Shown: one piece after another, positions 15,175-23,581 of the stretch | Layout: each line of letters opens with the position of its first letter | Position numbering within the stretch: the stretch's first letter is position 1 | Assembly (NCBI GenBank): GCA_027292925.1 | Contig: JAPUGI010000261.1 | Location: forward strand, 1-34,499 | DNA from: Gammaproteobacteria bacterium | GTDB taxonomy: Bacteria > Pseudomonadota > Gammaproteobacteria > Pseudomonadales > Azotimanducaceae | DNA: 34,499 nt | Reading direction: 5' to 3' | Translations under genes and position numbers: made by a program | Notes under the pieces: model-generated | The model's input: only the letters and a program-made list of their open reading frames with translations | Databases searched by the model: none | Told to the model about the DNA's origin: nothing

Positions 15175-17049
15175 ATGTCCGTTGTTGAAGACATGTCCAA
15201 TGTGGAGTCGCAAGCCAATGTAGTTCAACACGTGGTCGTTCGTTTTGCAGGTGATTCCGGTGACGGTATGCAGCTCACGGGAAACAACTTTACCCAGGCC
15301 ACTGCTATTTACGGAAATGACCTGTCTACATACCCTGATTTCCCCGCAGAGATTCGCGCTCCGATAGGCTCAACTTTTGGAGTGTCCGCATTTCAGATCT
15401 GTTTCGGTTCTGAAGACGTAACCACTGCAGGCGACCAGGTAGATGTCCTGGTGGCGATGAACCCTGCGGCGTTGATTACCAATCTGAAAGACCTGGTTGT
15501 GGGCGGCTTAGTCATTGTCGATAGTGATACGTTTACCGACAGGAACCTGACACGAGCTGGATACAAATCAAATCCTCTTGAAGATGGCGCGCTAGACGCT
15601 TACCGGTTGTTGGCAATCGATATCACAAAACAAGTCGTTGAAGTAGTAAAGCCTCACGGTCTCTCCCATAAATTTGCGGTTCGTTGCAAAAATATGTGGA
15701 CGCTGGGGCTAACAATGTGGCTGTTTGATAGAAGCCGTGATGCAGCGATTCAAGGGTTAAGAACCAAGTTTGCTCACTTACCGGAGATTGCCGAGGCTAA
15801 TGTCGAGGCATTGAATGCGGGGCATACCTATGGCGAAACTGCGGAATTACCCACTGGAATAGAGGTGTACAAGGTACCACCTGCCGACGTTGCGCCGGGA
15901 CTTTACCGGAACACCACCGGTACTGAGGCAATGGCATACGGATTAATAGCGGGCGGCCAATTGGCTGAATTGCCGATAGTGTTCGCCTCCTATCCCATAA
16001 CCCCCGCTTCGGGATTGTTGCACACCTTGTCTACCCAGAAACAGTTTGATGTAGTCACATTCCAGGCGGAAGATGAAATAGCTGCTGTCTGCACTGCGCT
16101 AGGTGCGTCTTTCGCCGGTTCACTGGGAGTGACCTCGAGTTCAGGACCCGGAATTTCATTAAAAGGTGAGGCGATTTCCCTGGCCTGCGCCACGGAGTTA
16201 CCGTTGATCGTCATCAACACCCAGCGTGGAGGTCCGTCGACAGGATTACCGACCAAGACAGAACAATCGGATTTGAACCAGGCGCTGTTTGGTCGCCACG
16301 CCGACACCTCGTTACCAGTGATTTCCGCGTCGACCCCATCGGATTGTTTTGATGTTGCGATCGAGGCAGTCAGGATTGCGACTAAATTCAGGACCCCTGT
16401 GTTGATCTTGAGTGACGGATACATCGCCAATGCATCTCAACCGTGGCGGGTACCTGACTTCAACGACTATGAATCTTTTCCAGTTAAGTTTGAGGAAGAA
16501 CCGACAGGATTTTCGCCTGCCAACCGGGATCCGGAAACTCTGGCTCGTGTTTGGGCGAAACCTGGAACGAAGGGTCTTGAGCATCGAATCGGTGGCATCG
16601 AGAAAAGTTTTGAAACAGGTGATATATCTTATGATCCGGATAATCATCAGAAGATGACGGACGTTCGCAAGGCGAAGATAGATGGCATTGCAAAATACAT
16701 TCCTCAGCAGGATGTCGTTATAGGCAGAGGTAGTGGCAAACTCGCCGTTGTTGGGTGGGGTTCGACCTACGGCGCGATTTACCAGGGCGTAAAACGATGT
16801 CGTGAAGAAGGGCTGGATGTTTCCCATATCCAGGTGCGGCACCTGTGGCCGCTACCCTCAAATTTAGGGGATCTGCTGTCTAAATTTGATTCAATCCTGG
16901 TGCCGGAAATGAACACTGGTCAGTTTGTGGAAGTGATTCGTTCAAGGTTCCTCATCGATGCACAAAGAATAAACAAAGTATCGGGACAACCGTTCAAGAT
17001 CAAGGAAATTGAAGAGGCGATAAAAGCCCAACTGGAGTCACTCAAATGA
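15175..17049 (+). CDS. korA: 2-oxoacid:ferredoxin oxidoreductase, fused gamma-alpha subunit
   Basis: A 624-residue subunit. The N-terminal gamma domain (about 20-190) has VRFAGDSGDGMQLTG. The alpha domain (about 240 onward) carries YPITPAS at ~273, the motif of 2-oxoacid:ferredoxin oxidoreductases, with FQAEDEIAAVCTALGASFAG and SSGPGISLKGE. With KorB it would oxidatively decarboxylate a 2-oxoacid, probably 2-oxoglutarate, making acyl-CoA, CO2 and reduced ferredoxin. The gamma-alpha fusion with one partner is the two-subunit form. The TGA stop overlaps the korB ATG. Substrate choice between 2-oxoglutarate and other 2-oxoacids is inferred from the overall organisation. Confidence 0.9.
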   Translation: MSVVEDMSNVESQANVVQHVVVRFAGDSGDGMQLTGNNFTQATAIYGNDLSTYPDFPAEIRAPIGSTFGVSAFQICFGSEDVTTAGDQVDVLVAMNPAALITNLKDLVVGGLVIVDSDTFTDRNLTRAGYKSNPLEDGALDAYRLLAIDITKQVVEVVKPHGLSHKFAVRCKNMWTLGLTMWLFDRSRDAAIQGLRTKFAHLPEIAEANVEALNAGHTYGETAELPTGIEVYKVPPADVAPGLYRNTTGTEAMAYGLIAGGQLAELPIVFASYPITPASGLLHTLSTQKQFDVVTFQAEDEIAAVCTALGASFAGSLGVTSSSGPGISLKGEAISLACATELPLIVINTQRGGPSTGLPTKTEQSDLNQALFGRHADTSLPVISASTPSDCFDVAIEAVRIATKFRTPVLILSDGYIANASQPWRVPDFNDYESFPVKFEEEPTGFSPANRDPETLARVWAKPGTKGLEHRIGGIEKSFETGDISYDPDNHQKMTDVRKAKIDGIAKYIPQQDVVIGRGSGKLAVVGWGSTYGAIYQGVKRCREEGLDVSHIQVRHLWPLPSNLGDLLSKFDSILVPEMNTGQFVEVIRSRFLIDAQRINKVSGQPFKIKEIEEAIKAQLESLK

Positions 17050-18065
17050 ATGCGCCTGAACAGAAATTAACTTTCAAGGATTTTGCGTCCGACCAGGAGG
17101 TCCGCTGGTGTCCAGGTTGCGGTGATTACGCGATATTAAAAACTATCCAGAAACTGATGCCGGAGTTTGATACTCCCAAAGAGAATACAGTTTTTATTTC
17201 TGGCATTGGTTGTTCTTCCCGCTTCCCGTATTACATGAACACCTATGGCTTCCATACAATCCATGGACGCGCGCCGTCAGTTGCAACCGGGGTCAAACTG
17301 GCCAATCCTGATTTGGATGTGTGGGTAGTTACCGGTGATGGCGATGGGCTCAGCATCGGCGGTAATCACATGTTGCATGTGCTTCGCCGGAATGTGGACT
17401 TGCAATTGTTACTGTTTAACAACGAAACTTATGGACTGACAAAAGGGCAGTATTCTCCAACGTCGAGAGTTGGCACAAGATCGCCATCAACTCCCGACGG
17501 TTCTCTAGATATGCCTCTTCGACCCTGTACTTTTGCAATCGGTGCTGGTGCCAGGTTTGTTGCCAGATCTATCGACACCGAGGCAAAACATTTAGCACCA
17601 GTGCTAAGGCGAGCACACGAGCATGTTGGTGCTTCCTTCGTTGAGATCTACCAGAATTGCCCCGTTTATAACGATGGTATTTTTGAATATATTAAGGACA
17701 AGAAAACCGCAACCGAAACAAGGTTGTTGCTGGAACATGGTAAACCACTGATTTTTGGTCAAGATAATGAAAAGGGTATTCGCCTGAATGCACAAGAGCT
17801 GAAACTCGAAGTCGTTCATATAGATCAAGATGGTGTGTCAGAAGCCGATCTTGTCGTGCATGACGAGACTAACAAGGTTCTTGCACAGATGTTGGCCGAA
17901 CTCAAGTCACCAGAATTTCCGGAACCCATTGGCGTTCTTTACTGTAATCCCGCCAGTGCTTATCACGCGGACGTCTATGAACAGCGAGATGCGATTCGTT
18001 TAAAGAAGGGTCCCGCTGATCTCAATGCATTATTAAGAAGCGGTCACAACTGGACTGTCAACTAG
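17046..18065 (+). CDS. korB: 2-oxoacid:ferredoxin oxidoreductase, beta subunit
   Basis: A 339-residue thiamine-diphosphate and iron-sulphur subunit. The cluster ligands include CPGCG (Cys22, Cys25), GIGCSS (Cys56) and a late Cys in YQNCPVYND. The ThDP/Mg motif is GDGDGLSIGGNH near residue 97. It starts inside the korA stop (ATGA), so the two are translationally coupled. No separate ferredoxin-like delta subunit follows, as expected for the two-subunit class. It is convergent with the MFS gene; both stop codons lie in one CTAG tetramer, so there is no intergenic terminator. Confidence 0.92.
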   Translation: MNAPEQKLTFKDFASDQEVRWCPGCGDYAILKTIQKLMPEFDTPKENTVFISGIGCSSRFPYYMNTYGFHTIHGRAPSVATGVKLANPDLDVWVVTGDGDGLSIGGNHMLHVLRRNVDLQLLLFNNETYGLTKGQYSPTSRVGTRSPSTPDGSLDMPLRPCTFAIGAGARFVARSIDTEAKHLAPVLRRAHEHVGASFVEIYQNCPVYNDGIFEYIKDKKTATETRLLLEHGKPLIFGQDNEKGIRLNAQELKLEVVHIDQDGVSEADLVVHDETNKVLAQMLAELKSPEFPEPIGVLYCNPASAYHADVYEQRDAIRLKKGPADLNALLRSGHNWTVN

Positions 18066-19669
18066 TTTATTGGCTCACCCAAAACCTTGGCTCGATCCAG
18101 CCTCGAGCTTTCATCTGCTTCAATATTCATTGCGCCCATTATCAGCATCGCTAGCGCAACCACGTATGCGGCAATGCCCCACAACATACCACTGGTCAGT
18201 GCATCCGCGCTGGTAGCCCCGCGTGCTACCATGGCATCACTAATTTGACCTATGGTGTAGGGTCCAAGCGCCAGTCCGATGAATGTAATCATCATGATGT
18301 AATAGGCAGAAGCAATGGCTCTCATTCGTGGCATCACCAGGTCGTTGATAGTTGAAGCTGCGGGTCCGATCCACATCGGTGATGTCAGGGCGAACAGGAA
18401 ATTGAATATGTAGGCGACGATCACGTTCTCTGCGAGGAGTAGCATGAAGGCCGAGGGAACCGACAATAAGACCGAAGCTATACCTACATATAGTTTTGCC
18501 TTGATGTTTTTTTCGCGCATTTTGTCTGCGATTACGCCACCAATCGTCACGCCTGCCCAGCCGCCGATTGCGGCGGACAATCCCAGCACCGTTCCGGTTT
18601 CTGACGCACTGACGCCGTGGATTCGTTGGAAAAAGGGCGGCCCCCAAAATCCCAGGCCGTAGGTAACAAACGCGATGCAGGGAAAGCCGATGGCGGTGTA
18701 CATGAGGGACTTGCATTTAAATATCATCGCGAAGGTAGCGGGGTCTCGTAATGAGAGCGACTGTGCCCAGGAAAATCCTGCAAAAAGGCCTATACCGAGC
18801 GCAATCCATTGGGCTGCTGTGCCTGTTTGCAAATACAGGAAATAAGATACCGCGGCTATCATCACACCTACCATGATGTTGATGCTAACGCCTTTTGCAC
18901 CTGCGCCGAGAGAGGCCAGTTTCACAAGATGAATAGGAGGAAGAATCGCGCTCAACTCGTTCCATGCCTCACGGAATGGATGTGGGTGAGGGGGTGTAAC
19001 CAGACCTTCACTTTGCCCGCGCACAGGCTCTTTCAGCGTCCATACCCAGGCTGCCATAAGCAACCCCGGAAGCCCAACCATAAAAAAGGCCACATGCCAG
19101 CCTTTTAATTGCATGGGAGCGAGACTGGTATCGGGATACATTGCAGACCATCCATCCAGGATAACTCCACCTAAAAATATCCCGATACCAGCGCCGATAT
19201 AGACTCCACTGGAATAAACAGCCAACGCTGTCGCCCTGTATTTGGGCGAGAAATAATCTGACAACATGGAAAATGCCGCCGGGGTGGCGCTGGCTTCACC
19301 AATGCCAACGCCGATACGATAAGTGGCAAGTAGTCCAAAGCTACGCGCCGTGCCCGAGAGAGCCGTCATAACACTCCAGAACATCAGACCTATTGAGATG
19401 AGACTTTTTCTTACCCAGGTATCGGCGAGCCTGCCTAGAGGAATCCCGAATACCGCGTAGAAAACAGCAAAAACGGTGCCGTACAAGAACCCGATCTCCG
19501 CATCTGAAATGCCAATATCGGCTTTAATTTCTTCGGCAAGGATGGAGAGGATCTGCCGGTCAATGAAGTTAAATATGTAAACAATGACGAGTACAAAAAG
19601 AACATACTTGGCGTATCTTCCTCCGACCTCGGGCGCAGGGTCATCCCCGTGTTCAGTCGAGTCGCTCAT
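18062..19669 (-). CDS. MFS transporter, spinster-like
   Basis: A 535-residue 12-helix major facilitator. IFNFIDRQILSIL in helix 1, GRLADTWVRKSLI in loop 2-3 and GIGEASATPAAFSMLSDYFSPKYRATALAVY in helices 4-5 are typical of the spinster-like branch, common in marine and xenobiotic-degrading proteobacteria. An extra ~65-residue stretch between helices 6 and 7 is present. It probably imports an organic anion or lipid-like solute; substrate unknown. It is divergent from the phosphotransferase-GST operon and has a GAGGGG ribosome site close to its ATG. Confidence 0.85.
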   Translation of the reverse strand: MSDSTEHGDDPAPEVGGRYAKYVLFVLVIVYIFNFIDRQILSILAEEIKADIGISDAEIGFLYGTVFAVFYAVFGIPLGRLADTWVRKSLISIGLMFWSVMTALSGTARSFGLLATYRIGVGIGEASATPAAFSMLSDYFSPKYRATALAVYSSGVYIGAGIGIFLGGVILDGWSAMYPDTSLAPMQLKGWHVAFFMVGLPGLLMAAWVWTLKEPVRGQSEGLVTPPHPHPFREAWNELSAILPPIHLVKLASLGAGAKGVSINIMVGVMIAAVSYFLYLQTGTAAQWIALGIGLFAGFSWAQSLSLRDPATFAMIFKCKSLMYTAIGFPCIAFVTYGLGFWGPPFFQRIHGVSASETGTVLGLSAAIGGWAGVTIGGVIADKMREKNIKAKLYVGIASVLLSVPSAFMLLLAENVIVAYIFNFLFALTSPMWIGPAASTINDLVMPRMRAIASAYYIMMITFIGLALGPYTIGQISDAMVARGATSADALTSGMLWGIAAYVVALAMLIMGAMNIEADESSRLDRAKVLGEPIN

Positions 19670-19754
19670 GATCCCCCTCAGTAGTAGTGTTATATCCCGC
19701 AGGCTTTGTTTTTGTTAGAACTTCGAGCGTCACTGTAATGGAAAACCAGATAGA

Positions 19755-19787
19755 GTGCCAGGGTGTCCCTGGTGTTGTGCCTGGCAC
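19755..19787 (+). promoter_or_regulatory. nested, mutually exclusive inverted repeats in the phosphotransferase leader
   Basis: GTGCCAGG (19755-19762) can pair with CCTGGCAC (19780-19787), while CCAGGG (19758-19763) can instead pair with CCCTGG (19767-19772) with a three-base loop. Both use the same 5' arm, so only one can form. It lies 43-75 bases before the ATG at 19830. Confidence 0.45.
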
Positions 19788-19829
19788 ACCGCGGTTGAAG
19801 CTGGTACCTTTACTCTTTGCGGAGGATTA

Positions 19830-20891
19830 ATGACAGATTTTCAAGCCCATGAGAACACAGGGACTATTCCCGTGCAGGAGCGACATCAGTTTGATGTCGG
19901 GGCGTTGCGAAATTACATGCAAGAAAATGTCGAAAGGTTTTCGGGTGAACTTCAGGTTGAAGAATTTGCCGGAGGGCAATCCAATCCTACTTATCTGTTG
20001 TCTGCTGGCGATCAACGTTTAGTCCTGCGCCGCAAACCACCGGGAAAATTATTGAAATCTGCTCATGCGGTTGATCGTGAATATCGTGTACTGACTGCGT
20101 TACAGGATACAGATGTACCCACTGCAAAGACTTATGCTTTATGCACGGATGACTCGGTTATCGGTACCTGGTTTTACATCATGGAATATCTCGATGGTAG
20201 GGTGATCTGGGATAGTAGCGCCGGACCTTACACGCCACAGGAGAGAGGTGAGTTCTGGGATGCTGCGAATGATGCAATTGCCAAATTACACAACGTTAAT
20301 TTTGAAAAGGTAGGTCTCTCGGACTTTGGTAAACATTCGGATTACATCGCTCGCCAGATTACCCGTTGGGCAGGCCAGTATGAATACACGAAAACTAACG
20401 ATAATCCTTTCATGGATAATCTCATCGAATATCTCCCTGCCAATATTCCTGTGGACAATTCCTGTTCTATAGTCCATGGCGATCCTCAGATCGCCAACAT
20501 GATGATGCATGTGGAGCGAAATGAGGTCATTGGTATCCTTGACTGGGAACTGAGTACCCTGGGGAGTCCACTCTCAGACTTCGCCTATCTTTGTCGATCC
20601 TATCGCGATGCATTGCGTGACCAAGATTTGAAGGCACTGGGGATACCGAGTGAGGAAGAATTTGTGGAAGCCTACTGCAGGCGAACGGGCCGCAGCGGAA
20701 TAGATAACTGGGATTACTATCTGGCGTTCAACATGTTCAGGTTGGCTGCTATTCTGCAGGGGATCGCTAAGCGTGTAGTGGATGGTACGGCTGCCAGTGT
20801 TCATGCCCAGGCTGCTGGCGAGGGGGCGTTGTACATGTCAAAAGTGGCGTGGGCGCAGATAGACAAATCAGTCGTTCTTGATGAAGGATAA
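19830..20891 (+). CDS. APH-fold phosphotransferase, ACAD10/11-associated type
   Basis: A 353-residue kinase-fold protein. GGQSNPTYLL is the glycine-rich loop, VLRRKPPG has the ATP-binding Lys, VHGDPQIANMM is the catalytic HGDxxxxN motif, and GILDWELSTLGSPLSDFAYL holds the metal-binding Asp. This group is commonly found with acyl-CoA dehydrogenases and is thought to phosphorylate hydroxyacyl substrates in fatty-acid breakdown. The ORF track starts at GTG 19755; the ATG at 19830 has a consensus GGAGG four bases upstream and is the real start. The GST gene follows four bases after the stop, forming an operon. Confidence 0.88.
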   Translation: MTDFQAHENTGTIPVQERHQFDVGALRNYMQENVERFSGELQVEEFAGGQSNPTYLLSAGDQRLVLRRKPPGKLLKSAHAVDREYRVLTALQDTDVPTAKTYALCTDDSVIGTWFYIMEYLDGRVIWDSSAGPYTPQERGEFWDAANDAIAKLHNVNFEKVGLSDFGKHSDYIARQITRWAGQYEYTKTNDNPFMDNLIEYLPANIPVDNSCSIVHGDPQIANMMMHVERNEVIGILDWELSTLGSPLSDFAYLCRSYRDALRDQDLKALGIPSEEEFVEAYCRRTGRSGIDNWDYYLAFNMFRLAAILQGIAKRVVDGTAASVHAQAAGEGALYMSKVAWAQIDKSVVLDEG

Positions 20892-20895
20892 AACA

Positions 20896-21564
20896 ATGCT
20901 GGTACTCGCATCGACAGAAAGAGAATATCCCTGGGGAACCTTGCGTTCGACCAATGCCAGTAAAGTTAAAGTGATCCTGGAAGAAAAGGGGGTTGCCTAC
21001 AAAATGGATAGATTGCGACCAGGGGACTTGTGGAAAAAGCCGGAGTCCATTCTCGCTAAACATCCTCTCGGCAAAGTACCCTATCTTGAGACAGAGGATG
21101 ACGGTGTTGTTTTTGATTCCACAGTCATCAATGAATACCTGGATGACAAATATCCTGATCCTTCTCTGAAACCGGTCGATGTAAGCCTGCTGGCGCGGAT
21201 GAGGATGCTGGAAAATTTTGGTGATGAAGCTTTTCTTGTTGGTGATTTGCCAAAAATCTGGATGCCAATATGGTCCAAACCTGAAGATAGAAATGAAGAT
21301 GCCATGGAAGCGGGCAGAGAGGGGTTGAGAACTAGAGGGTTGCCCTATCTTGAACAGGAGATCGCTGACAGGGAATATCTATGCGATTCATTCACCCTCG
21401 CGGATGCACCTTTTATGGCAACGGCTATGGTGCTGGAAGTTGACGCGATGGATCTATCAGATTTTCCGAATTCCGCGGCTTATATGGATCGTTTGCGAGC
21501 AAGAGATTCATACAAGTCCATTAGTCCGAAAACCTCATTGGATGATTCCGCTGGAAGCAGCTAG
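20896..21564 (+). CDS. glutathione S-transferase family protein
   Basis: A 222-residue two-domain GST. The N-terminal thioredoxin-like domain reads SNASKVKVILEEKG-like sequence early, HPLGKVPYLE with the cis-Pro, and FDSTVINEYLDDKYP, the glutathione-binding Asp-Ser. The C-terminal domain is helical with FTLADAPFMATAMVLE. Of the three possible starts (TTG 20878, ATG 20881, ATG 20896) the last has AAGGA at seven bases' spacing and lies four bases after the phosphotransferase stop. Probably a detoxification or isomerisation enzyme; the substrate is not clear. Confidence 0.85.
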   Translation: MLVLASTEREYPWGTLRSTNASKVKVILEEKGVAYKMDRLRPGDLWKKPESILAKHPLGKVPYLETEDDGVVFDSTVINEYLDDKYPDPSLKPVDVSLLARMRMLENFGDEAFLVGDLPKIWMPIWSKPEDRNEDAMEAGREGLRTRGLPYLEQEIADREYLCDSFTLADAPFMATAMVLEVDAMDLSDFPNSAAYMDRLRARDSYKSISPKTSLDDSAGSS

Positions 21565-21578
21565 CCGTTGAGACCCTG

Positions 21579-22127
21579 CTAAAATCCGGCGATATCCGGG
21601 TCCAGTTGAACGCCGAACGAATTGAGAGCCATAGAGACCAGGTGGTACTGTCCACAGGTGAAGACCAGGTCCATCATCTGCTGATCCGAATAGGTCTTTG
21701 TAAGACCGTTCCAGGTCTCATCGGTGACAAAGGCATCCTTGTGTAGCTCGTCAGCCGCCTTGATGAGTAAACTCTCGTGGCCGGTCCATGAAGAAGCAGT
21801 AGCACCTTCTTTAACGCTGGCGATATCTTCATCTGACAGTCCAGCGTTTTTCCCGATAATGACATGCTGTCCCCATTCGTATTCTGACTGGCAAAGCCAG
21901 CCGATTCTAAGGATCAGAATCTCCCGGTCCCTGGCGATAAGTGTTGATTTAAACAGCACATGGTTGGCGAATACCATCCAGCGTTTGGCTAACTTTTCGT
22001 GGTTGGCGAGCGTTCGAAAGATGTTTGCCACATTGCCCCGAATTTTCTGACGACCCAAAGCTTCATTTTTGGCATCGCTCCAATCGTTTTCATGGATGGG
22101 TTTGATTCGCGGTGTATCCAGTCGCAT
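21579..22127 (-). CDS. carboxymuconolactone decarboxylase/AhpD-like protein
   Basis: A 182-residue helical protein of the AhpD/CMD superfamily: NIFRTLANHEKLAKRWMVFANHVL, then RDREILILRIGWLCQSEYEWGQHVIIGKNAGLS. The usual redox CxxC of AhpD is replaced by CQSE, so it is unlikely to be a thiol peroxidase reductase; the Glu/His of EYEWGQH remain. The function may be hydrolytic or isomerising. AGGA precedes the ATG. It is divergent from the second GST gene across 56 bases, and convergent with the first GST gene. Confidence 0.85.
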   Translation of the reverse strand: MRLDTPRIKPIHENDWSDAKNEALGRQKIRGNVANIFRTLANHEKLAKRWMVFANHVLFKSTLIARDREILILRIGWLCQSEYEWGQHVIIGKNAGLSDEDIASVKEGATASSWTGHESLLIKAADELHKDAFVTDETWNGLTKTYSDQQMMDLVFTCGQYHLVSMALNSFGVQLDPDIAGF

Positions 22128-22137
22128 TGCAGTTTTC

Positions 22138-22167
22138 CTGACATTGATAAAGAATACTCACTATAAC
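22138..22167 (+). promoter_or_regulatory. predicted sigma-70 promoter of the second GST gene
   Basis: CTGACA and TATAAC are separated by 18 bases in the 56-base gap between divergent genes. The predicted start would leave a leader of about ten bases ahead of the ATG, with GAGGA as ribosome site. Confidence 0.4.
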
Positions 22168-22183
22168 CCCCGAAGAGGAAATC

Positions 22184-23128
22184 ATGAGCAATATTATTCT
22201 GCACCATTATCCAGAGTCACCCTTCTCCGAAAAGATTCGTTTGCTGCTAGGGTATAAAAAGCAGTCTTACCAGGCAGTCACAATTCCGATTATCATGCCG
22301 AAACCAGATTTGATGCCCCTGACCGGGGGCTATCGAAAAACACCGGTGATGCAGATCGGTGCGGACATCTATTGCGATACGGCCATTATCTGCAGGGTCA
22401 TTGATCGGTTATGTCCCGATGACACTATTTATCCCACTGGCTCACAGGCGACGACTACCGCCGCTACTCACTGGACGGACACGTTTTTCTTCAGGGTATG
22501 CGTCGCGGTGGCATTCCAACCCCGTGCGCTTGCGAACAATACATTTTTTCAGGATCAGGAAGCTGCAGCGTCGTTTATGGCAGACCGGGCGAAATTCACT
22601 GAAGGCTCAACACAACTCACCATGGACTTCGAAACCGCCCACCCCTATTTCCTGGGTCATCTCAAACGGCTGGATAACCAGCTTGAATCCTCAGAATTTC
22701 TGAATGGTGATATGCCGACGATTATAGATTTCTCGACTTATCACTGCTGTTGGTTTGTTCACAATATTGAAGCCATTCGGGATTCCTTTTCACCTTTTGA
22801 GCGAGTGCTGGCATGGTTCGAGCGAATGAGTGCCTATGGGCAGGGTGACCTGACGGAATTAGAAGGGTCTGCCGCACTGGAAATCGCCAAGAACGCCAAC
22901 CCGTCATCGATAAGCAAATCCGGTGCGTCTGAGATCGACCAGATGCAAGTTGGCGATGAAGTTGAAGTGATGCCGATTGACTACGGTTTTCAACCAGTGC
23001 GAGGCAAATTGCAACTCTCATCGATGGAGGAGCTAGTCGTTGGCCGCGAAGAGGAACAGGTTGGTGAAGTTGCGGTGCACTTCCCGAGATTGGGTTTCCG
23101 GGTGACTCAGCTGGCCCAGCTACGCTGA
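22184..23128 (+). CDS. glutathione S-transferase family protein with C-terminal extension
   Basis: A 314-residue GST. The N-terminal thioredoxin-like domain has HHYPESPFSEKIRLLLGYK, YRKTPVMQIGADIYCDTAII and the cis-Pro in KTPVMQ. A helical domain runs to about residue 220. Beyond it lies an extension of ~90 residues ending in a small beta-rich part (VGDEVEVMPIDYGFQPVRGKL), which is not part of a normal GST. GAGGA precedes the ATG. It ends overlapping the 3' end of the convergent DoxX gene by nine bases. Substrate unknown. Confidence 0.83.
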   Translation: MSNIILHHYPESPFSEKIRLLLGYKKQSYQAVTIPIIMPKPDLMPLTGGYRKTPVMQIGADIYCDTAIICRVIDRLCPDDTIYPTGSQATTTAATHWTDTFFFRVCVAVAFQPRALANNTFFQDQEAAASFMADRAKFTEGSTQLTMDFETAHPYFLGHLKRLDNQLESSEFLNGDMPTIIDFSTYHCCWFVHNIEAIRDSFSPFERVLAWFERMSAYGQGDLTELEGSAALEIAKNANPSSISKSGASEIDQMQVGDEVEVMPIDYGFQPVRGKLQLSSMEELVVGREEEQVGEVAVHFPRLGFRVTQLAQLR

Positions 23129-23539
23129 GTCACCTTCACCACTGTCGACGGAACTCCCTTCACGCATGCTATCTATACTCCAAATCCCACTGCCGGTACA
23201 GGCGATATAGAGATAAACAAAGCAGAACATGATTGCCAGCTCCCCCCGGTTCAATATTGGAAACAGCGCAGAGGTGGCATGAGCCATGAAGTAAGCTGCA
23301 GCCATGAGACCGGCACTTAGAAACGCAGCTTCCCGCGTGAATAATCCAATCATAATAAGGATCCCCCCAACGAGTTCTATAGGTCCAGCGATATAGATGA
23401 TGAAATCAGGTATCCCTTCCGGTGCACCACCGGGGAAGCCGAATAATTTCTGCGCACCGTGAAATATGAAAAGAAAACCGGCTACAATCCGGAGTAGCGC
23501 ATAAGTATAGTCTGTATAGCGATCCAAAAAGCCAAGCAT
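23120..23539 (-). CDS. DoxX family membrane protein
   Basis: A small four-helix membrane protein of the DoxX/DoxD family: LLRIVAGFLFIFHGAQKLFGFPGG, then PIELVGGILIMIGLFTREAAFLSAGLMAAAYFMAH. Roles in quinone- or thiol-linked oxidoreductase complexes are known for some members. The ORF track starts at 23557, but that ATG lies inside a REP-like hairpin; the next ATG at 23539 has GAGGG upstream and starts the family-typical sequence (MLGFLDRYTDYTYALLR), giving 139 residues. It follows the M20 gene on the same strand. Confidence 0.8.
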   Translation of the reverse strand: MLGFLDRYTDYTYALLRIVAGFLFIFHGAQKLFGFPGGAPEGIPDFIIYIAGPIELVGGILIMIGLFTREAAFLSAGLMAAAYFMAHATSALFPILNRGELAIMFCFVYLYIACTGSGIWSIDSMREGSSVDSGEGDSA

Positions 23540-23555
23540 AGTCTTACCCTCGGTC

Positions 23556-23575
23556 ATTCCTGCGGAAGCAGGAAT
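23556..23575. repeat. REP-like palindrome
   Basis: ATTCCTGC and GCAGGAAT form an 8-bp stem with a GGAA loop, flanked by GTC and CCAGT. This resembles the short palindromic repeat (TCATTCCTGC...GCAGGAATCCA) dispersed in many proteobacterial genomes. It sits between the M20 and DoxX genes. Only one copy is visible here. Confidence 0.6.
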
Positions 23576-23581
23576 CCAGTG

